NCBI GenBank assembly: GCA_020543525.1
Contig: JAHYIO010000009.1
Coordinates: forward strand, 372,001-436,000
Reading direction: 5' to 3'
DNA length: 64,000 bases
From: Coriolopsis trogii
Taxonomy: Eukaryota > Basidiomycota > Agaricomycetes > Polyporales > Polyporaceae
The position numbers and the translations under genes are program-made. Each line of letters starts with the position of its first letter. Positions within the stretch are counted from its first letter, which is position 1. Of this stretch, positions 49,753 to 61,720 are shown piece by piece. Under the pieces are notes generated by a model. The model saw only the letters and a program-made list of their open reading frames with translations. It did no database searches and was not told the origin of the DNA.

Positions 49753-50567
49753 ATCGCGGAGGACTACAGAGGGAAGCTTTCGAGGCACGACCGACAGGCA
49801 ATGTAAGGTGGGATCGTGACGGATGAGGAGTGAGGATAGCAAGCTGGCAAGGGCAGGACCTAATATATGAGAAGCAGCTTGGGGTGCACATGGTGTCAGC
49901 ACACTGCCTTCGTTCTTTCGGGGTACTCACCTGAATGCAAGGCGCTCATTCTCACGTCTCAGCGGTGATTCTGTACGCCTTACGTATTTGAAACGGTAGT
50001 GAATCCCTCTCCTGCGCTGAGTGTATGGGGCCAGGCATCTACTGGAGATACATACATTCAATGACGGATTGTAACATCAAGATGAAACTCACAGGATATA
50101 AGGCGGTTTGCCTCGTTACTCTGCGATCGGTCGAACTGCCGGTGGGCGCTCTTCGAGCGATACATATATGGCGTCGCGAGATCCTGGGGGAACGGGCCGG
50201 TGGCACGCAAGCAGTCGAGCGTGCTTTCGCATTGGCTAAGATCGATCAAGAATTGCGCTTGCTGTACTTCACAAAAGATTGAGTAGGAGAGTGTCCCAAG
50301 CCGTACTTACTCGTCTGAAAACCTGTGCGCTATTAGCCCGCTCTACAGATGTCTCACGTACCGATATCCATTGAGTATATGCGTTTCGGAAGCAACCAAC
50401 GCGGGTACTTATTGGTACACGTATTATAGCGTGAAAACAGCGGCATCCAGAATGCGCGAGAGATATTAACAAAACCTCCTGGTCCCGACGAGAAAGTGTG
50501 TAGTCAAAAACGAAGACGAATCAGAAAGGAACGGCAGTCCCGAAGCGAAAGATAACCTCTGTATCAC
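49753..50567. other. Intergenic, no gene recognised
   Basis: This contains the HET-gene promoter, a possible N-terminal extension of its frame (49753-49902), and the 3' flank of ATG18. The + frame at 50025-50282 is not family-like. Confidence 0.4.
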
Positions 50568-52298
50568 TCAATCGTTCTTCTCGTCGTTCGAGTCGATCAA
50601 GCTGCATCGAGATGGTCAGGTGAGACAGGAACCGGGTCTGCGAACGTCATACGCACTTGTACTGCTTCATCAGCGAGCACTCGCCGCCATTCTCCAAATC
50701 GATGTTGTACGAATAGAAGTAGCCCTCGGACGATATCACCATGACCTGCGGCATAGTCCTATGACGAAACGCGAAGCAACGTAAGCACACAGCAAGCCAT
50801 CGAGATTATTGCGCATACCCGCTCAATGCAGCGATACACCGCGCGCCGCTTGTGGGTAATCGCAGGAACGCAAAGTCTCGCGAAGGCTCCCACATTTCTG
50901 TAAGCGTGCTCGGGAGGTATCCGCCAACGGAGGACGTCAAGTTCTTCGTCAGATGCGCAGATCGTCGCCGAAGTGTTGACCTGACATGAGCAAGACCACC
51001 GATAGTCAAGATGACGCGGGAAGCGGACAAGGCTCGAAGACACTCACGAGACACTGCTGCCCTTCTTCTTGTCGACATACGCGTCGTATCCCCCGTCTAG
51101 CCCCTGCGACCCTTCGCGACTGTCAATGGACCCCGATGGGCTCGAGGGGCCCTGCACGCCAACACTCGATCCTCGCGCTTGCCCCTGGCCAAGCTTGAAT
51201 ATGTGCACTGTGTCATGTGCGGAGCTGACGACAAGAAGAGTCGAGACAAGATTGAAGTTGATGGAGTAAATGCGAGCCTCGCGTGTGCCCCTTCGGAACT
51301 GGTACAGCTTCTCAGCCCCAGGAATGCTCCAGACACGGATGACGGTGCCCTTTTCCGATGCGGTGGCGAGCATGGTACCAGTAGAGTTTATGGAGAGGAA
51401 CGAGATGGGCGACTTATGTGCTTGTATTACGTTTGCTACAGTCAGAGATCGAGTTGAGAAGATGAGTACGTCTCCCGTTGTTGGTGCGGCGGAAGGCGGG
51501 TTCGGTTGTGGTGATGTTGAGGCCTGAGAGAGGGCGGGTGAAGGCACAGGTGAGGGGTATGCAAGGTAGGAGTTATCAGCCGACGGGGAAAGCGCGACGA
51601 TGGCTGGTAGGAGTAAGTCATTGGTGCGGATCCTGGAGTCATGTAAACTTACCGTTTGGATTTGGCGTTGTCTCTATTACGTGCAACAGCTTCATATTCG
51701 AGATGTCGTAGATGTAGATCTCGACTTCGAGAACGATCACAAGTGTCTTCCGATTGAGCTTCACGGCAAGGATCGATGATGGAAAGAGGAGTTCGCAAAT
51801 CATCGAGCCGCGCTGTGTATTAGAATAGAAGTGAGCAAGATTAAGGAGCAGTGTGCCATGGACACGGGGAAATGGATCCGAGGCATTGGCGTCTTGGACG
51901 CAATGGCGGTACTTGTAACATGTTAAGTGGACTTGGTGTTACTCACCTTAGTGTTCACAATCTGCAATTTACGAGGGCTCGACTGTGGATGGTCCGCTGC
52001 ACCGACCAAGGCGAGCAACGAAGTGCAGAACAGCATCTCCACAATCCCTCGGGCTCCGTCGTCTGGAGACGTCCTCCCTCTTCAGTCCGGTAAAGAGTTC
52101 ACAGAGCACACGCACTCACTCATGGTATACACTCGTCCAAAAGGGTCGCAGTTTGTGATACTGTAACCCTTCTTCGTACCGACGGAAACGCACCTGCGAG
52201 GATGAGTAGGGCGCGAGGGAGCAGGGAGAGCGACTCACTCACGTGAAGTCCTGATTGAAGTTCGCGAAGAGCATGTTGGGATTGAGTCGTTCTGCCAT
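50568..52298 (-). CDS. ATG18: Autophagy PROPPIN ATG18
   Basis: This seven-bladed WD propeller binds phosphoinositides (PI3P, PI(3,5)P2) on pre-autophagosomal and vacuolar membranes. The start at 52298 gives [19 protein letters not shown], then [19 protein letters not shown]. Blocks in order: [63 protein letters not shown], the lipid-binding motif FRRG in [15 protein letters not shown], and [12 protein letters not shown] Ser/Gly-rich loop follows, then [20 protein letters not shown] and a last exon ending [10 protein letters not shown] at 50568. About nine exons. The double-Arg FRRG site is intact, so membrane binding is expected. Length is normal. Confidence 0.94.
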
Positions 52299-52581
52299 GG
52301 CTACGGAGTCTCTGGAGCCGATGTCGAGCGCGAGGTGGCAGAAGAAGTGGACGTTGTCGTTGTTGGTGCTAAGTCCCGCCGCTGCGAATATGTGCGCGCT
52401 CGGTTGGCTCGTCCTCTGCAGGGGCGCGTTGGTGACGCAGGCGTGACAATGTTCGTGACAGGCTGTTACCTGCGCGGTGGGCGCTCACGGGCTGCGGCGT
52501 TAGCTGCAGTTCGTACTATGTTTCTCCAAGTCCTGGTTTGCTTCCTCCTCTCATCTCGCGAGGCGCAACCGCGCTCTCGAC
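52299..52581. promoter_or_regulatory. Bidirectional promoter region of ATG18 and the SET gene
   Basis: Only about 280 bases separate the two head-to-head starts. No clear TATA box was seen. Confidence 0.45.
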
Positions 52582-55530
52582 ATGACTCGTTCGGAAGACG
52601 ATGCAGATGAGCAGGCACAGCGCCAGCGTGAAGACTATGCGCACCGCATTCGCGAGCTCAGGCGCATTCCCGACAAAGTCGGTCAGGCGTACCGCGACGC
52701 ATGGCAGCTGTTCTATGCTTGGGAGCCTCCCCATTGTGAGCACATGCTGCACAGTCTGCGGACCCTTAGACCCCACAAAGTCTCATCTGACTACGAAGAG
52801 TATCTCGAGGAGCCTCTCGTAGACGACATGCAGATAGACTCTGACCCTCCTTCCACTTTCTCGATCTGGCCTGAAGATCTAAAGGACAGAGACTCGGAGC
52901 CCGTAACGGCACGTGCAGAACTCCATCGGTTACCGAGGGTTTCGGTGCAGAACTTTGCATATCCAAAATATGAGGCATGCACGCCAGCGACACGGAATAT
53001 CTGTCACACCAACGACCCGGGCATCCTCGAATTCATCCCATACGCTGACGAACCTCGCTTCCGCCGTCTCCTCTTCTCCAAACTATGCGAGCGCTTAGCC
53101 TGGCAGGCACGTTGGTATGATGTTGATTGTGAGTTGGCTTGACTATCTCTTGAAGACAGCTTCATTCACATTGCATTCGACAGTTAAGCTCGTTGCCCTG
53201 AGGGCCATATTGACTGTTCATGACTCGGGCATCTCTCTCGTTGAGATGGATAAACACGAATTTGCCTTCATCCCGCGCCTCCTCGGTCGCAATGGCTTGA
53301 TCTCTGACATGCGGCACCGGTGCGTCTCAATCGGTCTCCACGTTGCATAGCGGACTTGTGAACATATCGCTACCAGCGACGTCATTGACTGGGACCAATC
53401 CGTCCCGTCTATTTCAAAACAACTAGTAGCCTTGGATACTGCCCCTCGGCGTGGCTTGTGGAAGGACGTCAATATCCTCAACTCACTCTTCTGTTCCAGC
53501 ACTAACTGCATCGAGGCTCACTGTATGGTGCATAGTAAGTCTTAGCCACCGCTGACGCCATAACTTCCTAGTATCGATGAATCATATTGAGCAATATCTA
53601 GCCAGCTTGAAACCTCCAATGAGGCCTCAACAGCATCGCAAGGAGAACGGCGACTTCACACAGGATGCTCGAAGGTGTAGTGACGAATGTTACCGAGACG
53701 CAGAGAAGCTGAAAGTCCTTCTGGTACGTCTGTTGCTCACATCGCCGCGGTGGGGCGTAAGTGAACGGTCAGAATCATCATTGGGATGATACTCGCTTAC
53801 GGATATTCATGATGTACTTGTCCCGAGTGAGAATTTTGTCCGGGCTGACAACCTGCTGTTGAAGCCAGAGGGCCAGGAGTTCATGCATCTCCACCCCAAG
53901 AAAGACATCTGTGACGTGCTCAAACTCTTTCCGGACGACCCGATCTGTCAACTCGCAAAACTGTGTAGGGCAGACTGCAACGACGTAAGCCTCTCCTACA
54001 GCCGCCGACAGAAGTCCTGTTATGACACGGATATCGAGACCGACACCCTTGACCTCGCAGGTATATTACCACAGGCTTTTCCTCCTCCAGGATGGGACTG
54101 GGTTGAAATCCCTGATCCCCCACGACGAGGACGACGAGAGCTCCCTCCTGGGATTCACTGTGGAGTGAGTCCTGCGTCTCGCACATCTATAAGACAGGCA
54201 GCCGGCTGACTGACTAACGCGCACCCAGTGACAACCTCTGCAACCATCCCGGCCCCTGCGTCGACAAGAAAGTATGCCCTTGTGCGAGGCGCAAGAGGAC
54301 ATGCAGCGGCCGGTGCGCCTGTGCGGGCAAATGTGCGTCCCCCGTACCCATCCCTCGCACTACGTTCGGCCGTTGACAGGCCTCGCGCTCAGGCGCACAG
54401 CACAAGGGATGCACCTGTGAAGACAAGGAGTGCGATGAAGAAACGTGCGCATGTAGGCTGGCAGGGAGGGAGTGCAGCCCGCGACACTGCAGATCATACA
54501 GGTGAGCCTTGCGCCCCCCATCCTCTCCTCCCTCTTCTCTCGTTGATGCTCTGGCCAGACCCAGTCAGTCGTTTCCTGTTTTCATACGGATGGGTCTCTG
54601 AAGCGCCGAACGCACCCAAGGATCCAAGAAGTCCAAGAAGCGAGAAAAGAAGAAAGAGAAGGCCCGCGCGTTCTGCAAGCATTCCTGCAGCAACACGCGC
54701 CTCCAAAAAGACAGAAAGCCGGTACGTGCCCCTGCTCCTCGCGACACATGAGACCAGCCAAATCTTCCAACGCCGATGCCTGCATCCCGCCTCAGAACCT
54801 CGTGGTCGAGAAGGGATCTTACGGCTTGGGCACGTTCGCCCCCGACAACATCAGGAAAGGAGCCTACCTCGGCGGTACGTCCACCCCTCCTCCTCGCTCG
54901 TGCGCGCGCACTCAAACAACAACCACGGAACGAACGCGTCCTCGCAGAGTATATCGCCGAGATGCTCCCCAACCTCCCCGACGACGAAGGCGGCCGGTAG
55001 TACGTGTCCAAAATCGCTCACTCGAAGCCCCGGTTTCGCTCATCCTCGGGAACCCTACCCCACAGCCTGGACAAGGCGCAGCGGAAGCTCAACCGCCACC
55101 GTGGCCTCAACTACCTCTTCACTCTCAACGACAGACCGTACGTGCTCGACGCCGCCACGGTCGGCGACCCGACGCGCTGCCTGAACGACTCGGAGGACAA
55201 GGCGAAAGTCCCGATCAACGCCGGCGCAGAACGTGAGTGGGCCCATCTACGCACCTTCCTCTGTCGCTCGCCCACCGACCGATCGCACGCGTGCAGCCAT
55301 CGAAGTAGACGGCGACATGCGGATCTACTTCTACACGAGTAAGCGCACGTTCCCCTCCGTTTCGTTGCCGGCGCGCCCCAGTCACCGACTCGCTTGCGCG
55401 CGCAGATAGGAGCGTCAAGGCGGGCAAGGAGCTGCTGCTCGACTATGGGGAGAACTATTGGAAGGGGTACGATGAACCGAGCAGCGATGAGGATGGTCTT
55501 GTGGAGGACGGCCCATGCTCGTCCGAGTAG
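52582..55530 (+). CDS. E(z)/KMT6-type histone methyltransferase, CXC plus SET
   Basis: This is a predicted PRC2-type H3K27 methyltransferase in the nucleus. The start at 52582 (MTRSEDDADEQAQRQREDYA) opens a long N-terminal region with few known markers, including CSSTNCIEAHC and RCSDECYRDAEK. The CXC domain shows NLCNHPGPCVDKKVCPCARR, CSGRCACAGKC and CTCEDKECDEETCAC. The SET domain shows EKGSYGLGTFAPDNI, YIAEML, RGLNYLFTLNDRPYVLDAAT, TRCLNDSEDK and ELLLDYGENYW. About ten exons join in phase, and the protein ends EDGPCSSE at 55530. The usual NHS of the SET active site reads NDS. The GxG cofactor motif and the final Tyr are kept. Its 3' end is 72 bases from the stop of EXO70 on the other strand. 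Confidence 0.88.
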
Positions 55531-55602
55531 TGGTATATTGGCATATGTTGTACAACAGAATGTCGGACGCGGTAGTAGGTACAAGAGAGACGAAGATGGA
55601 CA

Positions 55603-58110
55603 TTACCAACCCCAACCCGCCTGTTGCAGCAAGGTGTTGGTGAGCTTCTCCGGGGCGGGAGGGAGAGGTAGGGAACTTGGGCCGCCCCTACACCGGACGT
55701 TAGCAATTCGGAAAGACAGATAACGGCAGCGGACTCACGAGTAGAACCCTTTGATGATGTTCTCGACATCTTCTGGGGGCATCTTGATGTCTGCGTGGGA
55801 CGAGACACGTGAGAAAACATGTCGCGCAGGGGAGGCGGGATCCAAGGTTCAACTCACACTTCTGCGGATCTGCGCATGTCATCGTCAGTGCTCACATCAA
55901 ACACACTCGCATGTGCAGCTCAGACTTACTCTTGCTGAACTCTTTTCCCAGATTCCTCTGGATGAACCGTTGCAACGACGGGACGACGAGTTTGACGGCC
56001 TCGTCCGCGACCTGCGCGCGGCCTTCCGGGTCGTCCGCCAGCACTCTCGCCATCTGATGCCTCTCGGTGACCTCGTCGAGCAAGTCGAAGAACCGGTTGA
56101 ACTTCTCCTTGACCGCGCTCTTGCCCTTGTCCTTCTCGTCGATGAGCGTCTGCAGGAGCGGCGAGAAGTTCGCGTCAAAGTAGCCGGCTTTGGCCATACG
56201 GAAGTTCGAGTTGAGCAGCTCTTGTGAGGGCCGTGAGAGGATCTCCATCACGTCTGAGCGCTCGACGAGGAGCTGGGTACGGAGATATGAGATGTTGTTG
56301 AGCAGGAAGATGGCACCAAACGCGGGGCGCTTGCTCATCCTAGAGAGCGCAAGGAGTGATTGAATCACGGCGTTGATGACGTCGTCTACGAACGAAGTGT
56401 TAGTGTATAGATCCACGAGGCAGAGAGGAATCGTACAGGTGAAGTGCTCAAGGACGGTTTGTTCGTCGACCTCGGTCGTCTTCGTTTTCCCTACTTGTGC
56501 GCCTTCGCCCATGCGCCAGTTCCCGTCGCCCAGTGTCAATAGTGCAGACGCGGCCGCATCTTGCACTGCGAGCAGGCGCTCAAGATACTGGACAGTCTGC
56601 AAGACGATGAGCATGCTACAAGTTGATAGGCGTTCGCAGGTCGTACCGAGATCGTAAACTCTGCAAGACCAGTGCCAGTTTCACCACCCTTGCCCAAACC
56701 AGCCATACGAATGTCCGCGAGGAACTCGGGGAAGCTCCGAAGGCAGGAAGCGCGTATGGAGTGCAGCCCTTCCTTCAGCGGATTATCTTTCCTGTCCGCG
56801 CGCCGTGACATGATATCACTCCACCGTGGTTGCAGCGCGGTCAATGCTGAGTACGCAGAGAGCGCGAGGAACGTGTTCTTGTTGAGGTTGCGCTTGATGA
56901 GAGACCCCAGTGAACCGAGTGTTGAGGTGAAGAGATCCGTGAGGGGAGTAGTGAGTGTGGCGAATGTCGATGAGATGGCGTTAGCTGCGTTCAGAGGTGC
57001 TAGTTCTAGTAGGAGGTTGTACTCCTCCTGGGGGAGGGGTTAACGTCAGTTATTTCCCATGCACCATAGCTCTGTAGCTCATTACCTCTGCTACGGTCAG
57101 CATATTGTCTGTCCACTTGCCAACATCTTGACCAGCAGCGACACCGTCAATAGTGTCTGCTCTGTCTACCACGCGTTTCCCAAATGTCTCTAAACATTTC
57201 CTGACCCACGCGCCTCGCATGTCACCGTAACCCTTTTGCGCATCCTTCAATGCGGATTGGATGCCTTGAGCAGCAGGGTGTGACGGGTGGGTCGCCGGGA
57301 GGGGTAGTGTGCGGAGGAAGGCAACGAGGGGTCTGAGCGTAACGAGGAGAGAAGCAGGGAAAGGGACAGATGTGAACTCGGCACCGCCGGGCGGTACTCC
57401 AGAGGAACCTTCGGCGACAAGTTTGGTGTAGAGCTGTATGAGCTTCTTTGCGCCACTTTCGACGAGGCGAGCCTGTACATGCGCCAAAGGATGGGTGGGA
57501 TGGTCATGGAATGCAGGATGTGGGTTCGCACCTTATCTCGAGAGTCGGCGCTGTTGAAGGCAACGCTAGCGTTCATTCGCTCGAGGACCTCGGTATATGC
57601 GGTCAGTTGGTTCGGTTGCGGACTACACGATAGAAACTGAGTGATACTCTCCCATCTGTCAAGTATAGCATTTGACTCACCCTCGCAAGATCAAGGCCTC
57701 CTCAGCAGCCACGCCTTCATGATAGCTCGCTATCTCATCTATCTTCTGTAGAGCACTCTCGATGTCTGATATCTACACGTCAGTCTCAGACGAAGGGAGA
57801 ACGGGCGCATATACGTACTATTCGCTCGTCTCGTGAGGACCTGAGTGGAGGTGTATAACGGAAGGATAGACTTCTCGAGCTTGACTAGGCGGGTGTCGAA
57901 GCTGGACAGGATTGCTATCCAATGTTGCATTCATGCGCAGAGGAGAGAGGAGGACAGATGCGTACAAGTCATTCGTTGCGAGATTTGGCGGGTCTTATTG
58001 AGGTTCTGCTCGAGCTGGAGTAGACAAGGTCGTACTACTGCTCAGCTATCGAATCGTTCGCTCTTCCGGCATGTACATACCAGCTCGATCTCTGCCGTCT
58101 CGTCATCCAT
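55603..58110 (-). CDS. EXO70: Exocyst subunit EXO70
   Basis: This subunit of the octameric exocyst binds PI(4,5)P2 and Rho GTPases at sites of exocytosis. The start at 58110 gives MDDETAEIELLEQNLNKTRQ, then FDTRLVKLEKSILPLYTSTQ. The middle and C-terminal helical bundle show KLIQLYTKLVAEG, FTCTIPLCLVDLYTN, FGAIFLLNNISYLRTQLL and FMAKAGYFDANF-like blocks (FRMAKAGYFDANFSPLLQTL), then EFNRFFDLLDE-like and VVPSLQRFIQRNLGKEFSKS. The end is MPPEDVENIIKGFYS followed by a tail ending QQAGWGW at 55603. Around eight exons. The family C-terminal signature IKMPPEDVE is present. Length is normal. Confidence 0.92.
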
Positions 58111-58741
58111 CCTCGTTTCCTGGATGCTTGCCTATACTTCCCGGAGTCAGAAGTTCGAGAAGACGGATGTCTCTGTCCTCTGTGAGAGCTGGTCTCCGGC
58201 GGTCGGGACGATTTGGTATGTAGAGCCTCAGCAGAGCTTGGACAGCCAGCGCAGGAGAAGATGCGATTTCCGAGAATTGGTGACTCGAGTGCAGCACGGG
58301 GAGGTATTCGGGTATGGCGGAGAGAAGAGAAGGGCGACGCGCTTGTGTGGACGATACGCGAGCTGGCTTGCACAGGACCACCATCGGTGACGAGTGCGCG
58401 ATTGCCAATGGAGAGCTTTCTGACTCTGCTTTCGCCCACGACTCACTCGTCTCCATCCGAACCCAAGGGTGCGCCCACAATCGAGTCAACAGACAACCTA
58501 TATAGTCTCTGCGGTGCTTCGGGTCTCCACAAAGACTCGTCCCCGCCTTCTCGTGTGTTCCACCATACTCACCCTTCCTGTCCGTCGTATCCTCTCCGCG
58601 CTCTACAAACCTCCTTCGAGCCTGCTTTGTCCACTCAGAGGCTCTTTGGTCTTTCTGCGATCGCGTACATCGTCTGGCTGTGGCGCATATATCGGTTCTC
58701 CCCCCTACCTCAAAACTCGTCTAAACGTCATTAAAGCCAGC
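58111..58741. promoter_or_regulatory. Divergent promoter region of EXO70 and TRL1
   Basis: About 630 bases separate the two starts. A CATATATC string at 58686 lies about 50 bases before the TRL1 start. Frames here overlap in several phases without family features. Confidence 0.4.
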
Positions 58742-61720
58742 ATGGCTGCTTCGCCCTCTCCGCCTCCCGTTGTGGCGGGATCAGACAAACCTGAGCTCAG
58801 CGAGGATCTCACGAGCTTGTTCTCCTCTCTGTCCATCGACGAGGACGACTCTGCGCTGATCAGTGAACTCAAGTTGCTATCCAAACGGTCTCCGAAGCTA
58901 GTGAAGTCGTCCGAGTACCAGGCTCCCGCCGAGCCCAGCATCTTCCTCCGGAGCTGGAAGATGAACGAGTTCAAGTACTATGACATCCCCTCGCCGTTCC
59001 CCACCCTCGCGCGTGGACTGTTCACGCAGGAGATCAAGATAGGGAACAGCGTCAAACACCGGATCGTCGCGCGAGGATATGACAAGTTCTTCAACATCGG
59101 AGAGGTACCGTGGACAACTGTGAGTACTACGCGACTTGTGCCCTCGCACAGCGGTGGGGGCCCGGCGCGCGAGTGAGGCTCGCGAACGGTCACAGGTTTC
59201 GATGGATGTCGGCGCTGCAGCATTCCCTGCAGCACCCACTTTACGCCGTTATTTCCGCGAGCTAGTACTGACAATAGTTTCGTGTGATAGTGGGCATCTC
59301 TGGAGTCGCATACAGCCTCACCATATACACTAACTCTCAAGTCGAACGGCTGCATCATCTTCATCGCCGCGCTCACTCCCACCAAACTCGTCGTCACCTC
59401 CAAACACTCCCTCGGTACCATCGCCAACGCGGCCCCGGGACAAAGCCACGCACAGGTCGGCGAGCGCTGGCTCCGCAAACACCTCGCGGACGCTGGCAAG
59501 ACCGAGGCAGAGCTCGCGCGCACGCTTTGGGACAAGAAGTGGACAGCCGTCGCCGAGGTCAGTCCAACCGACTTCTACACCGAGTGAACGTGGTCGCAAC
59601 TAACGCGTTTGCAGCTCTGCGACGACTCGTTCGAGGAGCACGTCCTGCCCTATTCTCCCGAGAAGACCGGCCTCCACCTCCACGGCCTAAACGCGTGCAC
59701 GCGAGACTTCAAAACGCAACGGCAAGACGTCGTCGACGCGTTCGCGCGGGAATGGGGCTTCATCGTGACCCCCTCGCTCGTGCTCAAGACGATCCCCGAA
59801 GTGCAGGCGTTCACGGAAGAGATCGGGCGCAAGGGCAGCTGGAACGGCGAAGCCGTCGAAGGCTTCGTCGTGCGCACGCACGTCACCAAGCCCCCGACAA
59901 AGGGCGACAAGCAACCAAAGAGCGCGTCGCCCTACCCCGCCGGCTCGTCCTTCTTCTTCAAGGTCAAGTTCGACGAGCCGTACCTCATGTACCGCGACTG
60001 GCGCGAGGTGACGAAGGCGCTGCTCAGCAAGGGCCCGAGCGTGGCGAACGTGCCGAAGAGCAAGCTCCGGCGGCCGGAGACGAAGATGTACGTCGACTGG
60101 GTCTGCAGGGAGATCAAGCGCGACAGGAGCCTGTTTGCGGACTTTAACAAGGGCAAGGGCATCATCGCTACTCGCGAGCGCTTCCTCCGCTGGATGGAGA
60201 GCGAGCAGGGGAAGGAGGCGCAGAGCGGCGCGGAGGCGGTCCCGGAGGGGACGGGGTTGGACAGGGAGGTTGACCTGAAGACCGGAAAGGTTATCATCAT
60301 GCCTGTGGCGATACCTGGAGTCGGTACGTCCGCGTCTCTCTCCCGCGCCGATTGAATGTTGCGAGCTGCTGGCGTGTCGTTCGTATACTGACTGATCTTC
60401 ATGCAGGCAAGACATCTATCGCAGTCGCGCTTGCGCACCTGTTCGGATTCGCACACGTGCAGAGCGACGACATACAGGCAAAGAAGGCCGCGCCGATATT
60501 CATCAAGAACGTCACGAACGCGCTCAAGAACAATCGAGTGGTCATCGCAGACAAGTACGTGGACGCTCACACACACGCGCGCGCGATGCCGTTCCCCGCA
60601 TAAACTCACGTTGCCGTCGTCGAACAGGAACAACCATCTGAAGATCCACCGCGAACAGCTGCGCGAGGCCGCAAACAAGTTCCAGGACCCCCCGGCGCAC
60701 ATCCTCGCCCTGAACTGGTCGTTCGACCTCCCGCTGGCGACGATCCACCGGATCTGCGGCGACCGGATCACGGGGCGGGGCGAGAAGCACCAGACGCTCC
60801 TCGCGGACGAGAGCAAGACGCACGAGGACGTCGTCTGGAAGTTCCTCAACGACGCCGAGGAGCTGGCCGACGCCGAGGCCGACGCCGTCGTCACGATGGA
60901 GGTCGAGGAGCCGCTCGAGGACGCGCTGGCTCGCGCCGTTGGCGGGGTCGTCAAGTACCTTGGGCTGCCCCAGCCGGACGCGGAGAAGATGGGCGGGGCG
61001 CTGGCCGCTGCGCGTGCGTATGAGCCGAAGCGGCGGGGGAACAACAGGGAGAAGAACAGGGAGAAGGTCAAGAAACAGCCTGAGCCGGAGGCGGTGGGGG
61101 TCGACGGCGCGCAGGAGCAGACGGTGGAGGGAGGGAAGAGCAAGGGGAAGAAGGCCAAGCCCCCGCGGTACTACGGGATCCTCGCCGAGGTTGACCTGGA
61201 GAGCGTCGTGCGGACGGCGCTCGCGGGGGCGACGGACCTTCCCGCGGGGGCGACGAGGTTCTGGGAGGACCTGGTGCATGCCAAGCGGGTGCAGAAACGG
61301 CCGCACGTCACGATCGTGCACTCCAAGTCGCTCCAGGAGGGGAGGCCGGAGGAGCAGACGCTGTGGGAGCGGTGCCGGGCGCTGGACGCGCTGCCGCACC
61401 CGCCGCTGCTGAGCTTTCGGCTCGGGCACCTCGTGTGGAACGAGCGGGTGATGGCGGCGACGGTGGTGGACCTTGCGGGGGAGGGCGACCGGGGCGCGGG
61501 GGAGGCGGACGCGGGGACGATGGAGTTTGTGGTGGGGATGCCGGAGGAGGTGAGGGAGAGGCTGCATGTGACGGTGGGGACGCGGAGTGCGAACGTGCCC
61601 CCGGTGGAGGGGCGGGACCTTGTGAGGGAGTGGAAGAAGGGCGGGGAGGGGTCGGGCGTGTGGTCGGTTCCGCTCAAGGACGTTTGGGTCAAGGGTCGGG
61701 TGAAGGGGTTGTATAGCTGA
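58742..61720 (+). CDS. TRL1: Fungal tripartite tRNA ligase TRL1
   Basis: This enzyme heals and joins tRNA exon halves after intron removal, and HAC1-type mRNA in the unfolded protein response. Domains in order: an adenylyltransferase ligase with the nucleotidyl-lysine motif LKSNGCIIFIA; LRKHLADAGKTEAELARTLW, then VLPYSPEKTGLHLHGLN, EGFVVRTHV and FFFKVKFDEPYLMYRDWRE; a polynucleotide kinase with P-loop IPGVGKTSIAVALA and ALNWSFDLP; and a 2',3'-cyclic phosphodiesterase with two HxT motifs (HVTIVH and LHVTVGT). The start at 58742 (MAASPSPPPVVAG) follows in-frame stops. About five exons. All three active sites are intact. A Lys-rich linker (RRGNNREKNREKVKK) separates kinase and phosphodiesterase. 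Confidence 0.94.

Noticed and set aside
58213..58734. + strand frame of 173 codons just before TRL1
   Set aside because: It lies in the divergent promoter region, ends seven bases before the TRL1 start and resembles no family.
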